Part shown: positions 1 through 6,422 of the stretch, piece after piece
Layout of the letters: the number at the start of each line of letters is the position of its first letter
Numbering within the stretch: position 1 is the stretch's first letter
NCBI GenBank assembly: GCA_965212245.1
Contig: OZ243107.1
Location: forward strand, 2,046,001-2,110,000
Length of the DNA: 64,000 nucleotides
From: CAKZNE01 sp040222435
Lineage (GTDB): Bacteria; Bacteroidota; Bacteroidia; Flavobacteriales; Schleiferiaceae
Direction: 5' to 3'
Position numbers and translations under genes: made by a program
Notes under the pieces: generated by a model
What the model was told of the DNA's origin: nothing
Database searches by the model: none
Seen by the model: only the letters and a program-made list of their open reading frames with translations

Positions 1-1
1 A

Positions 2-586
2 CTGGTTGAAAAATATTGGAAACCAGAAGAGCAAACCCTTATACAATTAGGCGACCTAATAAATAAAGGTCCACATTCCGGTAAATGTATTCGGTATTGG
101 CAAAAACTTGAAAACGACTTTCCCGGGAAAACGGTTTTATTGCGGGGAAATCATGAGCAAATGCTATTGGATTACTTTTATAAAAAGAAGCCGGAAGACT
201 CTGTAAAAGGTCTTATTCATAATATTCAGACTGAAGGGCTGAGGATTGAAGGTGTATGTGAGTGGCTCAGTCAAAAAGCTTTAAAATGGGAAACAGAAGG
301 AATTTTAGTTACGCATGCCGGTATAAGCAAAAGCATCAAAAATCCTTTTGATGTAACAAATTCCAAAGGTGTTTTACTAAACAGAAGCCCGCTCAAAAGA
401 TTGGATAAAATACAGGTGGTTGGTCACACTATGATTCGCGGAGGCAAACCTGTATTTAACCCAAAAGAGAACGCGTGGTTCATGGATACCGGAGCTTGGA
501 CGAAGAAATATTTGTCTGCATTATCCATTTCAGTTAATGGTGAAAACCCTAAAGTTGTTCGTGAGCAGCGGTCGGAGCTTGATTAA
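2..586 (+). CDS. Metallophosphoesterase, 5'-truncated by the window edge
   Basis: The reading frame is open from base 2, so the gene starts outside the window; 194 residues are visible. Calcineurin-like phosphoesterase motifs are present in order: GDLINKGPHS near the start, LLRGNHEQM about 30 residues later, then THAG and GHT further on. These fit the PPP-type subgroup (Ser/Thr protein phosphatases and symmetric diadenosine tetraphosphatases), which hydrolyse phosphate esters with two metal ions. The first metal motif (DxH) would lie upstream. One oddity: the usual GDxVDRG block reads GDLINKG, with Asn for Asp and Lys for Arg. Family membership is clear; the substrate cannot be told from sequence. 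Confidence 0.85.
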   Translation: MVEKYWKPEEQTLIQLGDLINKGPHSGKCIRYWQKLENDFPGKTVLLRGNHEQMLLDYFYKKKPEDSVKGLIHNIQTEGLRIEGVCEWLSQKALKWETEGILVTHAGISKSIKNPFDVTNSKGVLLNRSPLKRLDKIQVVGHTMIRGGKPVFNPKENAWFMDTGAWTKKYLSALSISVNGENPKVVREQRSELD

Positions 587-683
587 CTTTCTGAATGCCT
601 TTTGTTTATAATCCTGTTGACGGAATCAGCATTAAATTTAGCTTAGATATATTATTTTTCTATCAAATTAACTTTATTTGCAA

Positions 684-712
684 TGCGGATACCGAAAAGC
701 ATATAGAGTAGG
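684..712 (+). repeat. Conserved 29-nt leader element, copy 1
   Basis: This stretch matches 1966-1994 at 25 of 29 positions without gaps, and each copy lies 25-29 nt upstream of an outer-membrane protein start codon. The core CGG-3 nt-CCG can form a small hairpin, and two of the four differences fall in its loop. It is probably transcribed leader or promoter-proximal DNA, and its function is unknown. Confidence 0.6.
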
Positions 713-737
713 TACATTGACAAATCTTAACACTATT

Positions 738-1325
738 ATGAGAAATTTAAAATTAAGTGCTATACTGCTTGTAGCATTTACTTGTGTGAGCTTGAAGTCT
801 AATGCTCAGCATGAAGTAAAAACCAACGTATTAGGTCTCCTTTTTAACCAATTTGGTCTTACCTATGAGTATGTATTGGACGAGAATATGGGTATACTGG
901 GTTCTGTAGCCTACTTTACTCCTCCGTCTTCCTTTTCCTATGATTATACTGCTATATCTTTCACTCCTGAATTCAGGTATTATCTTAATCCTGATGATGA
1001 TGCTGAAGGATATTTTGTAGGAGGTTATTTGAAATACAGAAATACTTCTACTGATGAATACCCAGGTATTGATACATCAGGATTCGGTTTTACCAACGTT
1101 ACTCAAACAACCAATGGTGTTGCATTAGGTATTACTACTGGTCGTAAGTGGGTAACCCGTTCAGGTTTCATGTTCGAAACTTTCGTAGGCTTTGGGCGCT
1201 ACCTGTTTGTTTCGGAAACATATTCTGATGATTATGAGCCAGGTGAATTCGAGAATGCAGTGGATGACCTTCCAGCTTGGGATTTTCGTTTAGGAGCTAG
1301 CGTTGGCTGGAGATTCGATAACTAA
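738..1325 (+). CDS. Outer-membrane beta-barrel protein
   Basis: 195 residues. The start at 738 is preferred over an upstream in-frame codon because it gives a clean signal peptide (MRNLKLSAILLVAFTCVSLK, cleavage after SNA). The mature part alternates short amphipathic strands ending in aromatic residues (YEYVL, FRYYL, GGYLKYR, FMFETFVGFGRYLF) and finishes with GASVGWRF, as in small eight-stranded outer-membrane barrels. Function unknown. It shares a leader element with the similar barrel gene at 2024, and a strong bidirectional terminator follows. It could be a structural barrel or a small porin. Confidence 0.75.
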   Translation: MRNLKLSAILLVAFTCVSLKSNAQHEVKTNVLGLLFNQFGLTYEYVLDENMGILGSVAYFTPPSSFSYDYTAISFTPEFRYYLNPDDDAEGYFVGGYLKYRNTSTDEYPGIDTSGFGFTNVTQTTNGVALGITTGRKWVTRSGFMFETFVGFGRYLFVSETYSDDYEPGEFENAVDDLPAWDFRLGASVGWRFDN

Positions 1326-1342
1326 GAGATATTCTTATAAAT

Positions 1343-1374
1343 AAAAAAAGGCCCGGATATCCGGGCCTTTTTTT
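1343..1374. terminator. Bidirectional rho-independent terminator
   Basis: The perfect palindrome GGCCCGGATATCCGGGCC (1350-1367) is flanked by an A-run on the left and a T-run on the right. It can therefore stop transcription from both convergent genes (738-1325 and 1388-1744). Confidence 0.9.
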
Positions 1375-1387
1375 ATTTACTAAGTGG

Positions 1388-1744
1388 TTATCTTACTTTC
1401 TTAAAAATGAAGGAATGATAAGGGCGCGCAGGGTTATGCTTTACTGAACCATAGGTCATAGAGGTAGTAGAGCCATTTACTAATTCAAAGCCCATACTGT
1501 TTAAACGCGATAATTCTTCAATCACGGGTTTGAACTCAACCATATCTTCACCATCCAGTCTGTCAAGGCTCAGGTTAACAGCTTTGGTTTCTTGTCCGCT
1601 TATAGTTGTCCTTATAATAAGGCGGGTCGATTTTTCCACCACATTCACTACGGCATACTCCTCCGCCTGTGTCTTATTCACGCTGGCGTTTATTCCAAGA
1701 ACTACAACGGCACATAGTAACATGCCTAATACTACTTTTTTCAT
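1388..1744 (-). CDS. Small secreted protein of unknown function
   Basis: 118 residues. The N-terminus MKKVVLGMLLCAVVVLGINA is a signal peptide, so the product is exported, probably to the periplasm. The rest is a small alpha/beta domain ending in a basic strand (SFIFKKVR) and containing a helix LSRLNSMGFELVNGST. That pattern resembles the DUF4177-like proteins, in which a helix with a GWELV-type turn precedes a final strand ending in Lys/Arg. The match is only structural, so the protein is left unnamed. It stands alone on the minus strand, convergent with the barrel gene and sharing its terminator. Confidence 0.65.
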   Translation of the reverse strand: MKKVVLGMLLCAVVVLGINASVNKTQAEEYAVVNVVEKSTRLIIRTTISGQETKAVNLSLDRLDGEDMVEFKPVIEELSRLNSMGFELVNGSTTSMTYGSVKHNPARPYHSFIFKKVR

Positions 1745-1840
1745 ATTCTTTATTTTAAAGGTTTTAATCAGAACTTATTAGCCAAAGAGCTTTTAATGTC
1801 ATGATTTTGTATCAGTTTAACGCTGAAAGCCATTTAATAG

Positions 1841-1858
1841 TTGGCATGAGATTGCCAA
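1841..1858. promoter_or_regulatory. Inverted repeat in intergenic region
   Basis: TTGGCA-6 nt-TGCCAA forms perfect 6-bp arms in the gap between divergent genes at 1744 and 2024. It could be an operator for either gene. No T-run follows, so it is not a terminator. Confidence 0.35.
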
Positions 1859-1965
1859 ATTCAAATAATTTAGGGATAACACTATGCGTATTGCTAAGGA
1901 TTAAATATCCGTTTATAGCGGTATTTGCCCTTTTACTCCACACATTTTTCTTTGGTTTTAGATTT

Positions 1966-1994
1966 TGCGGAAGCCGAAAAGCATTCAGAGTAGG
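1966..1994 (+). repeat. Conserved 29-nt leader element, copy 2
   Basis: Second copy of the element at 684-712 (25 of 29 identical), ending 29 nt before the start codon at 2024. The hairpin core is CGG-AAG-CCG. TTTTG directly precedes it, so it probably lies at the 5' end of the transcript. Confidence 0.6.
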
Positions 1995-2023
1995 CAACTA
2001 TATTTTTTTAAAAACCTTAGACC

Positions 2024-2563
2024 ATGAAAAAAACAAGTACAATTTTTTTGTTTTTAGTGGCATGTGCATTCACTAGTTTTTCAGCCCTAGCCCAGTTTGA
2101 AGAAGGGCAGAGCGACCTTAACCTGGGAGTTGGTTTTGTAACTTTTGGTTTTAATGGTGACGGAGCCTTACCGATCAGCTTATCTTATGAATACGGTATT
2201 AACGATAATATTAGCGTAGGTGGTTTTGGTGGTTATGTATCCTCTACAGAAGACTTTGCTGGTTTTGGCGTGGATTACAGCTGGAAATATACCTACCTTA
2301 TTGTAGGGGTCCGCGGATCTTATCACAAAGAATTAGTAGACGGGTTTGATACATATGCCGGTATATTACTGGGGTATAACATAGCCAGTGTTACCTATGA
2401 AGGCGATGATTCTTTTAAACCCGCAGTAGAGCCATCTGTAGGAGGAGTAGCCTATGGTATTTATGCCGGTGGGCGCTATCACTTTACAGATAATGTAGGC
2501 GCTTTCCTTGAGTTGGGATACGGAATATCAGCCGTAAACTTAGGACTTGCATTAAAATTCTAA
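2024..2563 (+). CDS. Outer-membrane beta-barrel protein
   Basis: 179 residues, with a signal peptide MKKTSTIFLFLVACAFTSFSALA cleaved before QFEEG. The mature chain is glycine- and aromatic-rich with alternating strands (LNLGVGFVTFGF, SLSYEYG, SVGGFGGYVSS, YLIVGVRGSYH, YAGILLGYNIA, YGIYAGGRYHF, AFLELGYGISAVNLGLALKF). It ends in a hydrophobic strand with terminal Phe, the usual BAM recognition end. It resembles the small OmpA-like or outer-membrane beta-barrel domain families. A Rho-independent terminator follows, so it is probably monocistronic. It shares the 29-nt leader element with the barrel gene at 738, which suggests co-regulation. Ligand or role unknown. Confidence 0.8.
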   Translation: MKKTSTIFLFLVACAFTSFSALAQFEEGQSDLNLGVGFVTFGFNGDGALPISLSYEYGINDNISVGGFGGYVSSTEDFAGFGVDYSWKYTYLIVGVRGSYHKELVDGFDTYAGILLGYNIASVTYEGDDSFKPAVEPSVGGVAYGIYAGGRYHFTDNVGAFLELGYGISAVNLGLALKF

Positions 2564-2594
2564 ACACCTCATTGAGAAAGATTTGAGAATAATT

Positions 2595-2627
2595 AAGCCT
2601 CCGTTTTAAAACGGGGGCTTTCTTTTA
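2595..2627 (+). terminator. Rho-independent terminator
   Basis: Hairpin AAGCCTCCGTTTTAAAACGG followed by GGGCTT and a T-rich tail, downstream of the barrel gene. Confidence 0.8.
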
Positions 2628-2649
2628 TAGGCTATCCGGTTGATTATTA

Positions 2650-2657
2650 TAATTTTG
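2650..2657 (+). promoter_or_regulatory. -7 promoter element for rocA
   Basis: TAATTTTG is a perfect match to the Bacteroidota -7 consensus TAnnTTTG, 26 nt before the ATG at 2684. No well-spaced -33 TTG was found. Its position argues against the GTG at 2657 as the start. Confidence 0.5.
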
Positions 2658-2683
2658 TGTACTCATTCAAAAAAGCACAACAA

Positions 2684-4318
2684 ATGATAAAAGGATTTTA
2701 CAACGTTCCGTATCCCATAAATGAGCCTGTACTAAGCTATGCTTCGGGAACTCAGGAACGTGAGAATCTTCAGAAAGCCTATGATGATATGTGGAACTCT
2801 CAAAAGGAAATCCCCATGGTAATCGGAGGCAAGAAAATAGCCACCGGAAATCTGCAAAGAGTTCTTCCTCCTCATGATCACCAGCAAAACGTTGGATCAT
2901 ATCACTTTGGTACATCTCAACACGTTCATGATGCCATTAAATCGGCTCTGGATGCCAAAGCGGCATGGGAAGGTATGAGCTGGGAGCACCGAGCTTCTAT
3001 ATTTCTCAAAGCAGCGGATCTCATTGCGGGACCTTACCGTGCCCGTATCAATGCTGCTACCATGATCTCCCAGGGTAAGAATGCATTCCAGGCTGAGATT
3101 GATTCAGCCTGTGAGATGATCGATTTTTTACGCTTCAATGTTCAGTATATGACTGAAATTTATGAAGATCAGCCAGAATCATCCGAAGGTGTTTGGAATC
3201 GCTTGGATTATCGTCCGCTGGAAGGATTTACCTTTGCCATTACCCCTTTCAATTTTACAGCCATTGCCGGTAACTTGCCCAGCTGTATGGCGCTAATGGG
3301 AAACACGGTAGTATGGAAGCCTTCACTTAGTCAGATCTATTCAGCCCAGGTGTTGATGGAAGTATTTGAAGAAGCTGGTGTGCCGGACGGTGTGATCAAT
3401 ATGATTTTTACTGACCCGCAGGAAACCTCTGATATCGTATTCGACCATCCTGATTTTGCAGGACTTCATTATACCGGCTCTACGGAAGTGTTCCGAAATA
3501 TCTGGCAAACTATAGGTAATAACATTCATAAGTACAGAACCTACCCGCGTATTGTGGGAGAAACAGGAGGAAAGGACTTTGTGGTAGCTCACAAAACCTC
3601 TAATCCAAAACAAGTGGCCACAGCTCTTAGTCGTGGAGCGTTTGAATTTCAGGGGCAGAAGTGCAGTGCAGCATCACGTGCCTATATTCCTGAAAATATT
3701 TGGGCTGATGTTAAAAAGTATCTTGTAGAAGATATAAAGAGTTTTAAAATGGGATCTCCGCGTGATTTTTCAAACTTTGTAAACGCGGTTATTCATGAAG
3801 GTGCTTTTGATAAGCTGGCGAAGTATATTGAACAGGCAAAGTCAGATGAAGCAGCAGAAATAATTGTGGGTGGCAATTGCGATAAGTCTAAAGGCTATTT
3901 TGTTGAGCCTACCGTAATTGTAACCACGGACCCTAAGTATACCACTATGGAGACCGAACTTTTTGGCCCGGTGCTTACCATTTATGTGTACAAAGCTGAT
4001 GAGTTTGATGCTACCCTGGATCTGGTAGATTCCACTTCAGAATATGCACTTACCGGATCTATCTTTTCAGGAGACCGTTATATAGCACAAAAAGCAGCGG
4101 AACGCCTAAGACATTCAGCTGGGAACTTCTATATTAATGATAAACCAACCGGTGCCGTTGTAGGTCAGCAACCTTTTGGTGGAGGCCGTGCTTCCGGTAC
4201 CAATGACAAGGCAGGTTCAAAACTGAATTTATTGCGTTGGGTAAGCCCCCGCACGATCAAGGAGACTTTTGTTACCCCTACGGATTATCGTTATCCTTTT
4301 TTAGAGGAGGATAATTAA
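2684..4318 (+). CDS. rocA: L-glutamate gamma-semialdehyde dehydrogenase (P5C dehydrogenase)
   Basis: 544 residues, the normal size for the monofunctional Bacteroidota/eukaryote-type enzyme. It oxidises glutamate semialdehyde (in equilibrium with 1-pyrroline-5-carboxylate) to glutamate with NAD, the second step of proline catabolism. Aldehyde dehydrogenase signatures are complete: the NAD-site stretch TPFNFTAIAGNLP (187-199), general-base Glu293 in GETGGKD, catalytic Cys327 in FQGQKCSAAS, and FGPVLTIYVY near the C-terminus. The ATG at 2684 is chosen because the upstream GTG overlaps a -7 element and because family members begin with a short lead into GFYNVP. It is monocistronic, with a terminator behind it. 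No proline dehydrogenase gene is nearby. Confidence 0.95.
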   Translation: MIKGFYNVPYPINEPVLSYASGTQERENLQKAYDDMWNSQKEIPMVIGGKKIATGNLQRVLPPHDHQQNVGSYHFGTSQHVHDAIKSALDAKAAWEGMSWEHRASIFLKAADLIAGPYRARINAATMISQGKNAFQAEIDSACEMIDFLRFNVQYMTEIYEDQPESSEGVWNRLDYRPLEGFTFAITPFNFTAIAGNLPSCMALMGNTVVWKPSLSQIYSAQVLMEVFEEAGVPDGVINMIFTDPQETSDIVFDHPDFAGLHYTGSTEVFRNIWQTIGNNIHKYRTYPRIVGETGGKDFVVAHKTSNPKQVATALSRGAFEFQGQKCSAASRAYIPENIWADVKKYLVEDIKSFKMGSPRDFSNFVNAVIHEGAFDKLAKYIEQAKSDEAAEIIVGGNCDKSKGYFVEPTVIVTTDPKYTTMETELFGPVLTIYVYKADEFDATLDLVDSTSEYALTGSIFSGDRYIAQKAAERLRHSAGNFYINDKPTGAVVGQQPFGGGRASGTNDKAGSKLNLLRWVSPRTIKETFVTPTDYRYPFLEEDN

Positions 4319-4325
4319 TGACCTT

Positions 4326-4353
4326 AAAAGGGATGCTCGGCATCCCTTTTTTT
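4326..4353 (+). terminator. Rho-independent terminator after rocA
   Basis: AAAAGGGATG-CTCGG-CATCCCTTTT followed by more T residues: strong stem, 5-nt loop, T-run. Confidence 0.9.
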
Positions 4354-4442
4354 ATGCCTGGAATTTTCTACAGGTAAGAACTAAGGGTGTTTTATTGTAA
4401 TGTGCTGGTAAACAGTGTTTTATGGTTATATTAATTAGCAAT

Positions 4443-4459
4443 GTTAACTTAATGTTAAC
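4443..4459. repeat. Direct repeat of GTTAACT
   Basis: Two GTTAACT copies (4443 and 4454, each containing the palindrome GTTAAC), one helical turn apart, lie about 35 nt upstream of the -7 element at 4489. They may be a regulator site. Confidence 0.3.
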
Positions 4460-4488
4460 TCAGGGTTACTTAATTATAAAATAATCAC

Positions 4489-4496
4489 TACATTTG
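4489..4496 (+). promoter_or_regulatory. -7 promoter element for the MORN-type gene
   Basis: TACATTTG perfectly matches TAnnTTTG and lies 28 nt before the ATG at 4525. Confidence 0.55.
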
Positions 4497-4524
4497 TTAA
4501 GCTAATACTAAAACAGATGTGGTC

Positions 4525-4896
4525 ATGAAAAATATGAGATGGATGTATACCGGTTGTTTGATGATAATGACTGTTGCACTTTTAACAGCTCAGCCAAAAC
4601 CTGTTTATGAAAAAGAAGGAAATAAAGTTAGGGTAACCCATTTTTACGAAGATGGAACCGTTCGTGAAACCGGAACCTATGCATCCAATGGCAAGCTACA
4701 TGGAGATTGGTTTCAGTATAATGAAGATGGTTCGGTAAGCTACAAGGCTTATTATAATAATGGTAAGAAGGAAGGAAAATGGTTTAAATGGGAAGATGAA
4801 GGACTAACTATGTACGAGATTGCTTATGAAGATAATAAGATGAAACACGTACAAAAATGGAAATTAGAACAAAAGAATATGTTGGCTGAAAATTAG
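4525..4896 (+). CDS. Secreted MORN-repeat-like (YwqK-type) protein
   Basis: 123 residues. The ATG at 4525 is chosen over a GTG two codons upstream because it begins the signal peptide (MKNMRWMYTGCLMIMTVALLTA, mature from QPKPVYEK). Three consecutive MORN-like units follow: DGTVRETGTYASNGKLHGDW, then NEDGSVSYKAYYNNGKKEGK with its W, then a shorter one ending MKHVQKW. Such repeats form a beta-sheet platform and occur in Bacteroidota envelope proteins of the YwqK group, whose partner and role are mostly unknown. Transcription starts at a good -7 element, and a palindrome that could terminate it lies 30 nt after the stop. Confidence 0.75.
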   Translation: MKNMRWMYTGCLMIMTVALLTAQPKPVYEKEGNKVRVTHFYEDGTVRETGTYASNGKLHGDWFQYNEDGSVSYKAYYNNGKKEGKWFKWEDEGLTMYEIAYEDNKMKHVQKWKLEQKNMLAEN

Positions 4897-4916
4897 AGTC
4901 AATCTTACACTTTAAG

Positions 4917-4924
4917 TATTTTTG
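4917..4924 (+). promoter_or_regulatory. -7 promoter element for yaaA
   Basis: TATTTTTG matches TAnnTTTG exactly, and the expected transcription start falls just inside the palindrome at 4927-4946. No good -33 TTG at 17-23 nt was found. Confidence 0.4.
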
Positions 4925-4926
4925 AA

Positions 4927-4952
4927 GGCGATTCGTACGAATCGCCTTTTTT
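4927..4952 (+). terminator. Palindrome plus T-run, terminator or operator
   Basis: GGCGATTCGTACGAATCGCC is a perfect 20-nt palindrome followed by TTTTTT. It fits a terminator for the MORN-type gene, but it also covers the expected start point of the yaaA promoter, so it may double as an operator or a 5'-end hairpin for yaaA. Confidence 0.7.
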
Positions 4953-4960
4953 ATATGACT

Positions 4961-5719
4961 ATGCTGATATTTATTTCTCCAGCTAAAACCCTGGACTTTG
5001 AGTCTGATCTCAAAATAGGATCATCCCAAGAACCGTACTTTTTAGAAGATGCGGCTAAGGTAAACCGGGCCCTTAAAAAGAAAAGCCGCAAGGCTTTGCG
5101 TGAATTACAGAGCATCAGTACCCAATTGGCAGAACTGAATTATCATCGAAATCAGAGTTGGTCTATAGATCATGAGGAACATACGCGACAGGCTATGCTC
5201 GCCTTTAAAGGCGATGTATATCAGGGTTTGAATGCTGATGAATGGACACCTGAAGATGTAGACTTTGCTCATGAACATCTAAGAATATTATCCGGGCTTT
5301 ATGGGATTTTAAAACCTACGGATCTTATAAAGCCATACCGGTTAGAAATGGGTACTGCGCTTAAAGTGGGAAGAAGAGGTGACTTATATCTCTTTTGGGC
5401 GGATAAGCTTAGAGGCTATTTTAAAGATCATGTGGAAAAGGAAACGCTTATCATTAACCTGGCCAGCAATGAATATTTCAAAGCTGTGAACACGGCTAAA
5501 GTCCCCAACCAGGTGCATGACATTACTTTCAAAGATCTTTCCAAAGGAGATCATAAGGTGGTCAGTTTCTTTGCCAAGAAAGCACGCGGTCTTATGGCAA
5601 ACTTTATTATTCAAAACAGGATAAACAAGTTAAACGACCTTAAAGCGTTTACTGAGGAGGGATATTACTTTGATGAAGTGCAAAGCACTGAAAAGCATTA
5701 TGTATTTTTACGCGATTAG
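4961..5719 (+). CDS. yaaA: Peroxide stress protein YaaA (DUF328)
   Basis: 252 residues, normal for the family. In E. coli YaaA lowers free iron and protects DNA during hydrogen peroxide stress; the biochemical activity is DNA binding, and the protein acts in the cytosol. The family start MLIFISPAKTLDF is seen at once, with further conserved blocks LSGLYGILKPTDLIKPYRLEMG and the C-terminal FFAKKARGLMANFII. The ATG at 4961 (rather than 4955) matches the usual N-terminus. It starts only 9 nt after a terminator-like T-run, so it needs its own promoter, probably at 4917. The barrel gene at 5742 follows after 22 nt and may be cotranscribed. Confidence 0.93.
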   Translation: MLIFISPAKTLDFESDLKIGSSQEPYFLEDAAKVNRALKKKSRKALRELQSISTQLAELNYHRNQSWSIDHEEHTRQAMLAFKGDVYQGLNADEWTPEDVDFAHEHLRILSGLYGILKPTDLIKPYRLEMGTALKVGRRGDLYLFWADKLRGYFKDHVEKETLIINLASNEYFKAVNTAKVPNQVHDITFKDLSKGDHKVVSFFAKKARGLMANFIIQNRINKLNDLKAFTEEGYYFDEVQSTEKHYVFLRD

Positions 5720-5741
5720 GGTAACATAAAAACAATTTAGA

Positions 5742-6407
5742 ATGAGTCGTAACCTTGTTATATCTGCTCTGTTTTCATTTATATGCCTGAACTCAATAGG
5801 CCAGAATAAAATGGCTTATTCTGAATTTGGTATATCAGCAGGTACCTTAAACTATTCGGGAGATATTGCTACAACCAATAGTGTGGCTGCTTTGGCAAAT
5901 GAGGTACGTCCTGATTTTGGGGTGTTTGCCGTGCGTAACTTTAACGACTGGTTTGCAATGGGAGCCGAAATCCATTATGGTTGGTTTTATGCTAGCGATA
6001 TCAATCATTCTTTTCCTGAAAGAGGATTGGATGTAACCACCAGTGTTACCCAGGCCAATCTGTTTATAGAAGCTAATTTTATCCGGTTTGGGAAATATCA
6101 TTATGATCGTAAGTTTGGTCTTTACGTTAAAGCCGGAGGGGGCTTTCTGGCTTATAACCCCACGCTTTCCATCAATAATTTGTTGCCGGAAAATATTGAA
6201 TTATACCCTAACTCATATTCAGGAACTAATTTTTACGGGGGGCTTGGTATAAAGTTCAGAACCTCATTTAAAAGTGTACTTCGTTTTGAGGCTACCTTTC
6301 ATTCTTCCGGGTCTGATCACATGGATGGATTCGAATACACCGATCAGGCCTCGGATAGTGATACCTTCGGTAGTTTGAAAATAGCCTACAGTATAGCTGT
6401 ATTCTAA
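5742..6407 (+). CDS. Outer-membrane barrel protein, DUF6089-like
   Basis: 221 residues. A signal peptide (MSRNLVISALFSFICLNSIG) precedes QNKMAYSEFGISAGTLNYSGDI. That opening, with a strand followed by YxGD, is typical of the DUF6089 outer-membrane barrels of Bacteroidota. Glycine/aromatic strands follow (FGVFAVRNFNDWFAMGAEIHYG, FGLYVKAGGGFLAYNP, GTNFYGGLGIKFR, SVLRFEATFHSS). The chain ends in SLKIAYSIAVF, with a terminal Phe for outer-membrane insertion. Gap to yaaA is 22 nt, so the two may be cotranscribed. The beta-helix lipoprotein gene converges from the other side with 15 nt between stop codons. Function unknown. Confidence 0.75.
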   Translation: MSRNLVISALFSFICLNSIGQNKMAYSEFGISAGTLNYSGDIATTNSVAALANEVRPDFGVFAVRNFNDWFAMGAEIHYGWFYASDINHSFPERGLDVTTSVTQANLFIEANFIRFGKYHYDRKFGLYVKAGGGFLAYNPTLSINNLLPENIELYPNSYSGTNFYGGLGIKFRTSFKSVLRFEATFHSSGSDHMDGFEYTDQASDSDTFGSLKIAYSIAVF

Positions 6408-6422
6408 ACCTAAACCGCTTCT

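Noticed and set aside
1801..2076. Open frame of 91 codons covering the leader of the barrel gene at 2024
   Set aside because: It ends inside the barrel gene in another frame and contains the regulatory leader; no family resemblance.
2657..2683. GTG start nine codons upstream for rocA
   Set aside because: It overlaps the -7 element and would put coding sequence upstream of the transcription start.
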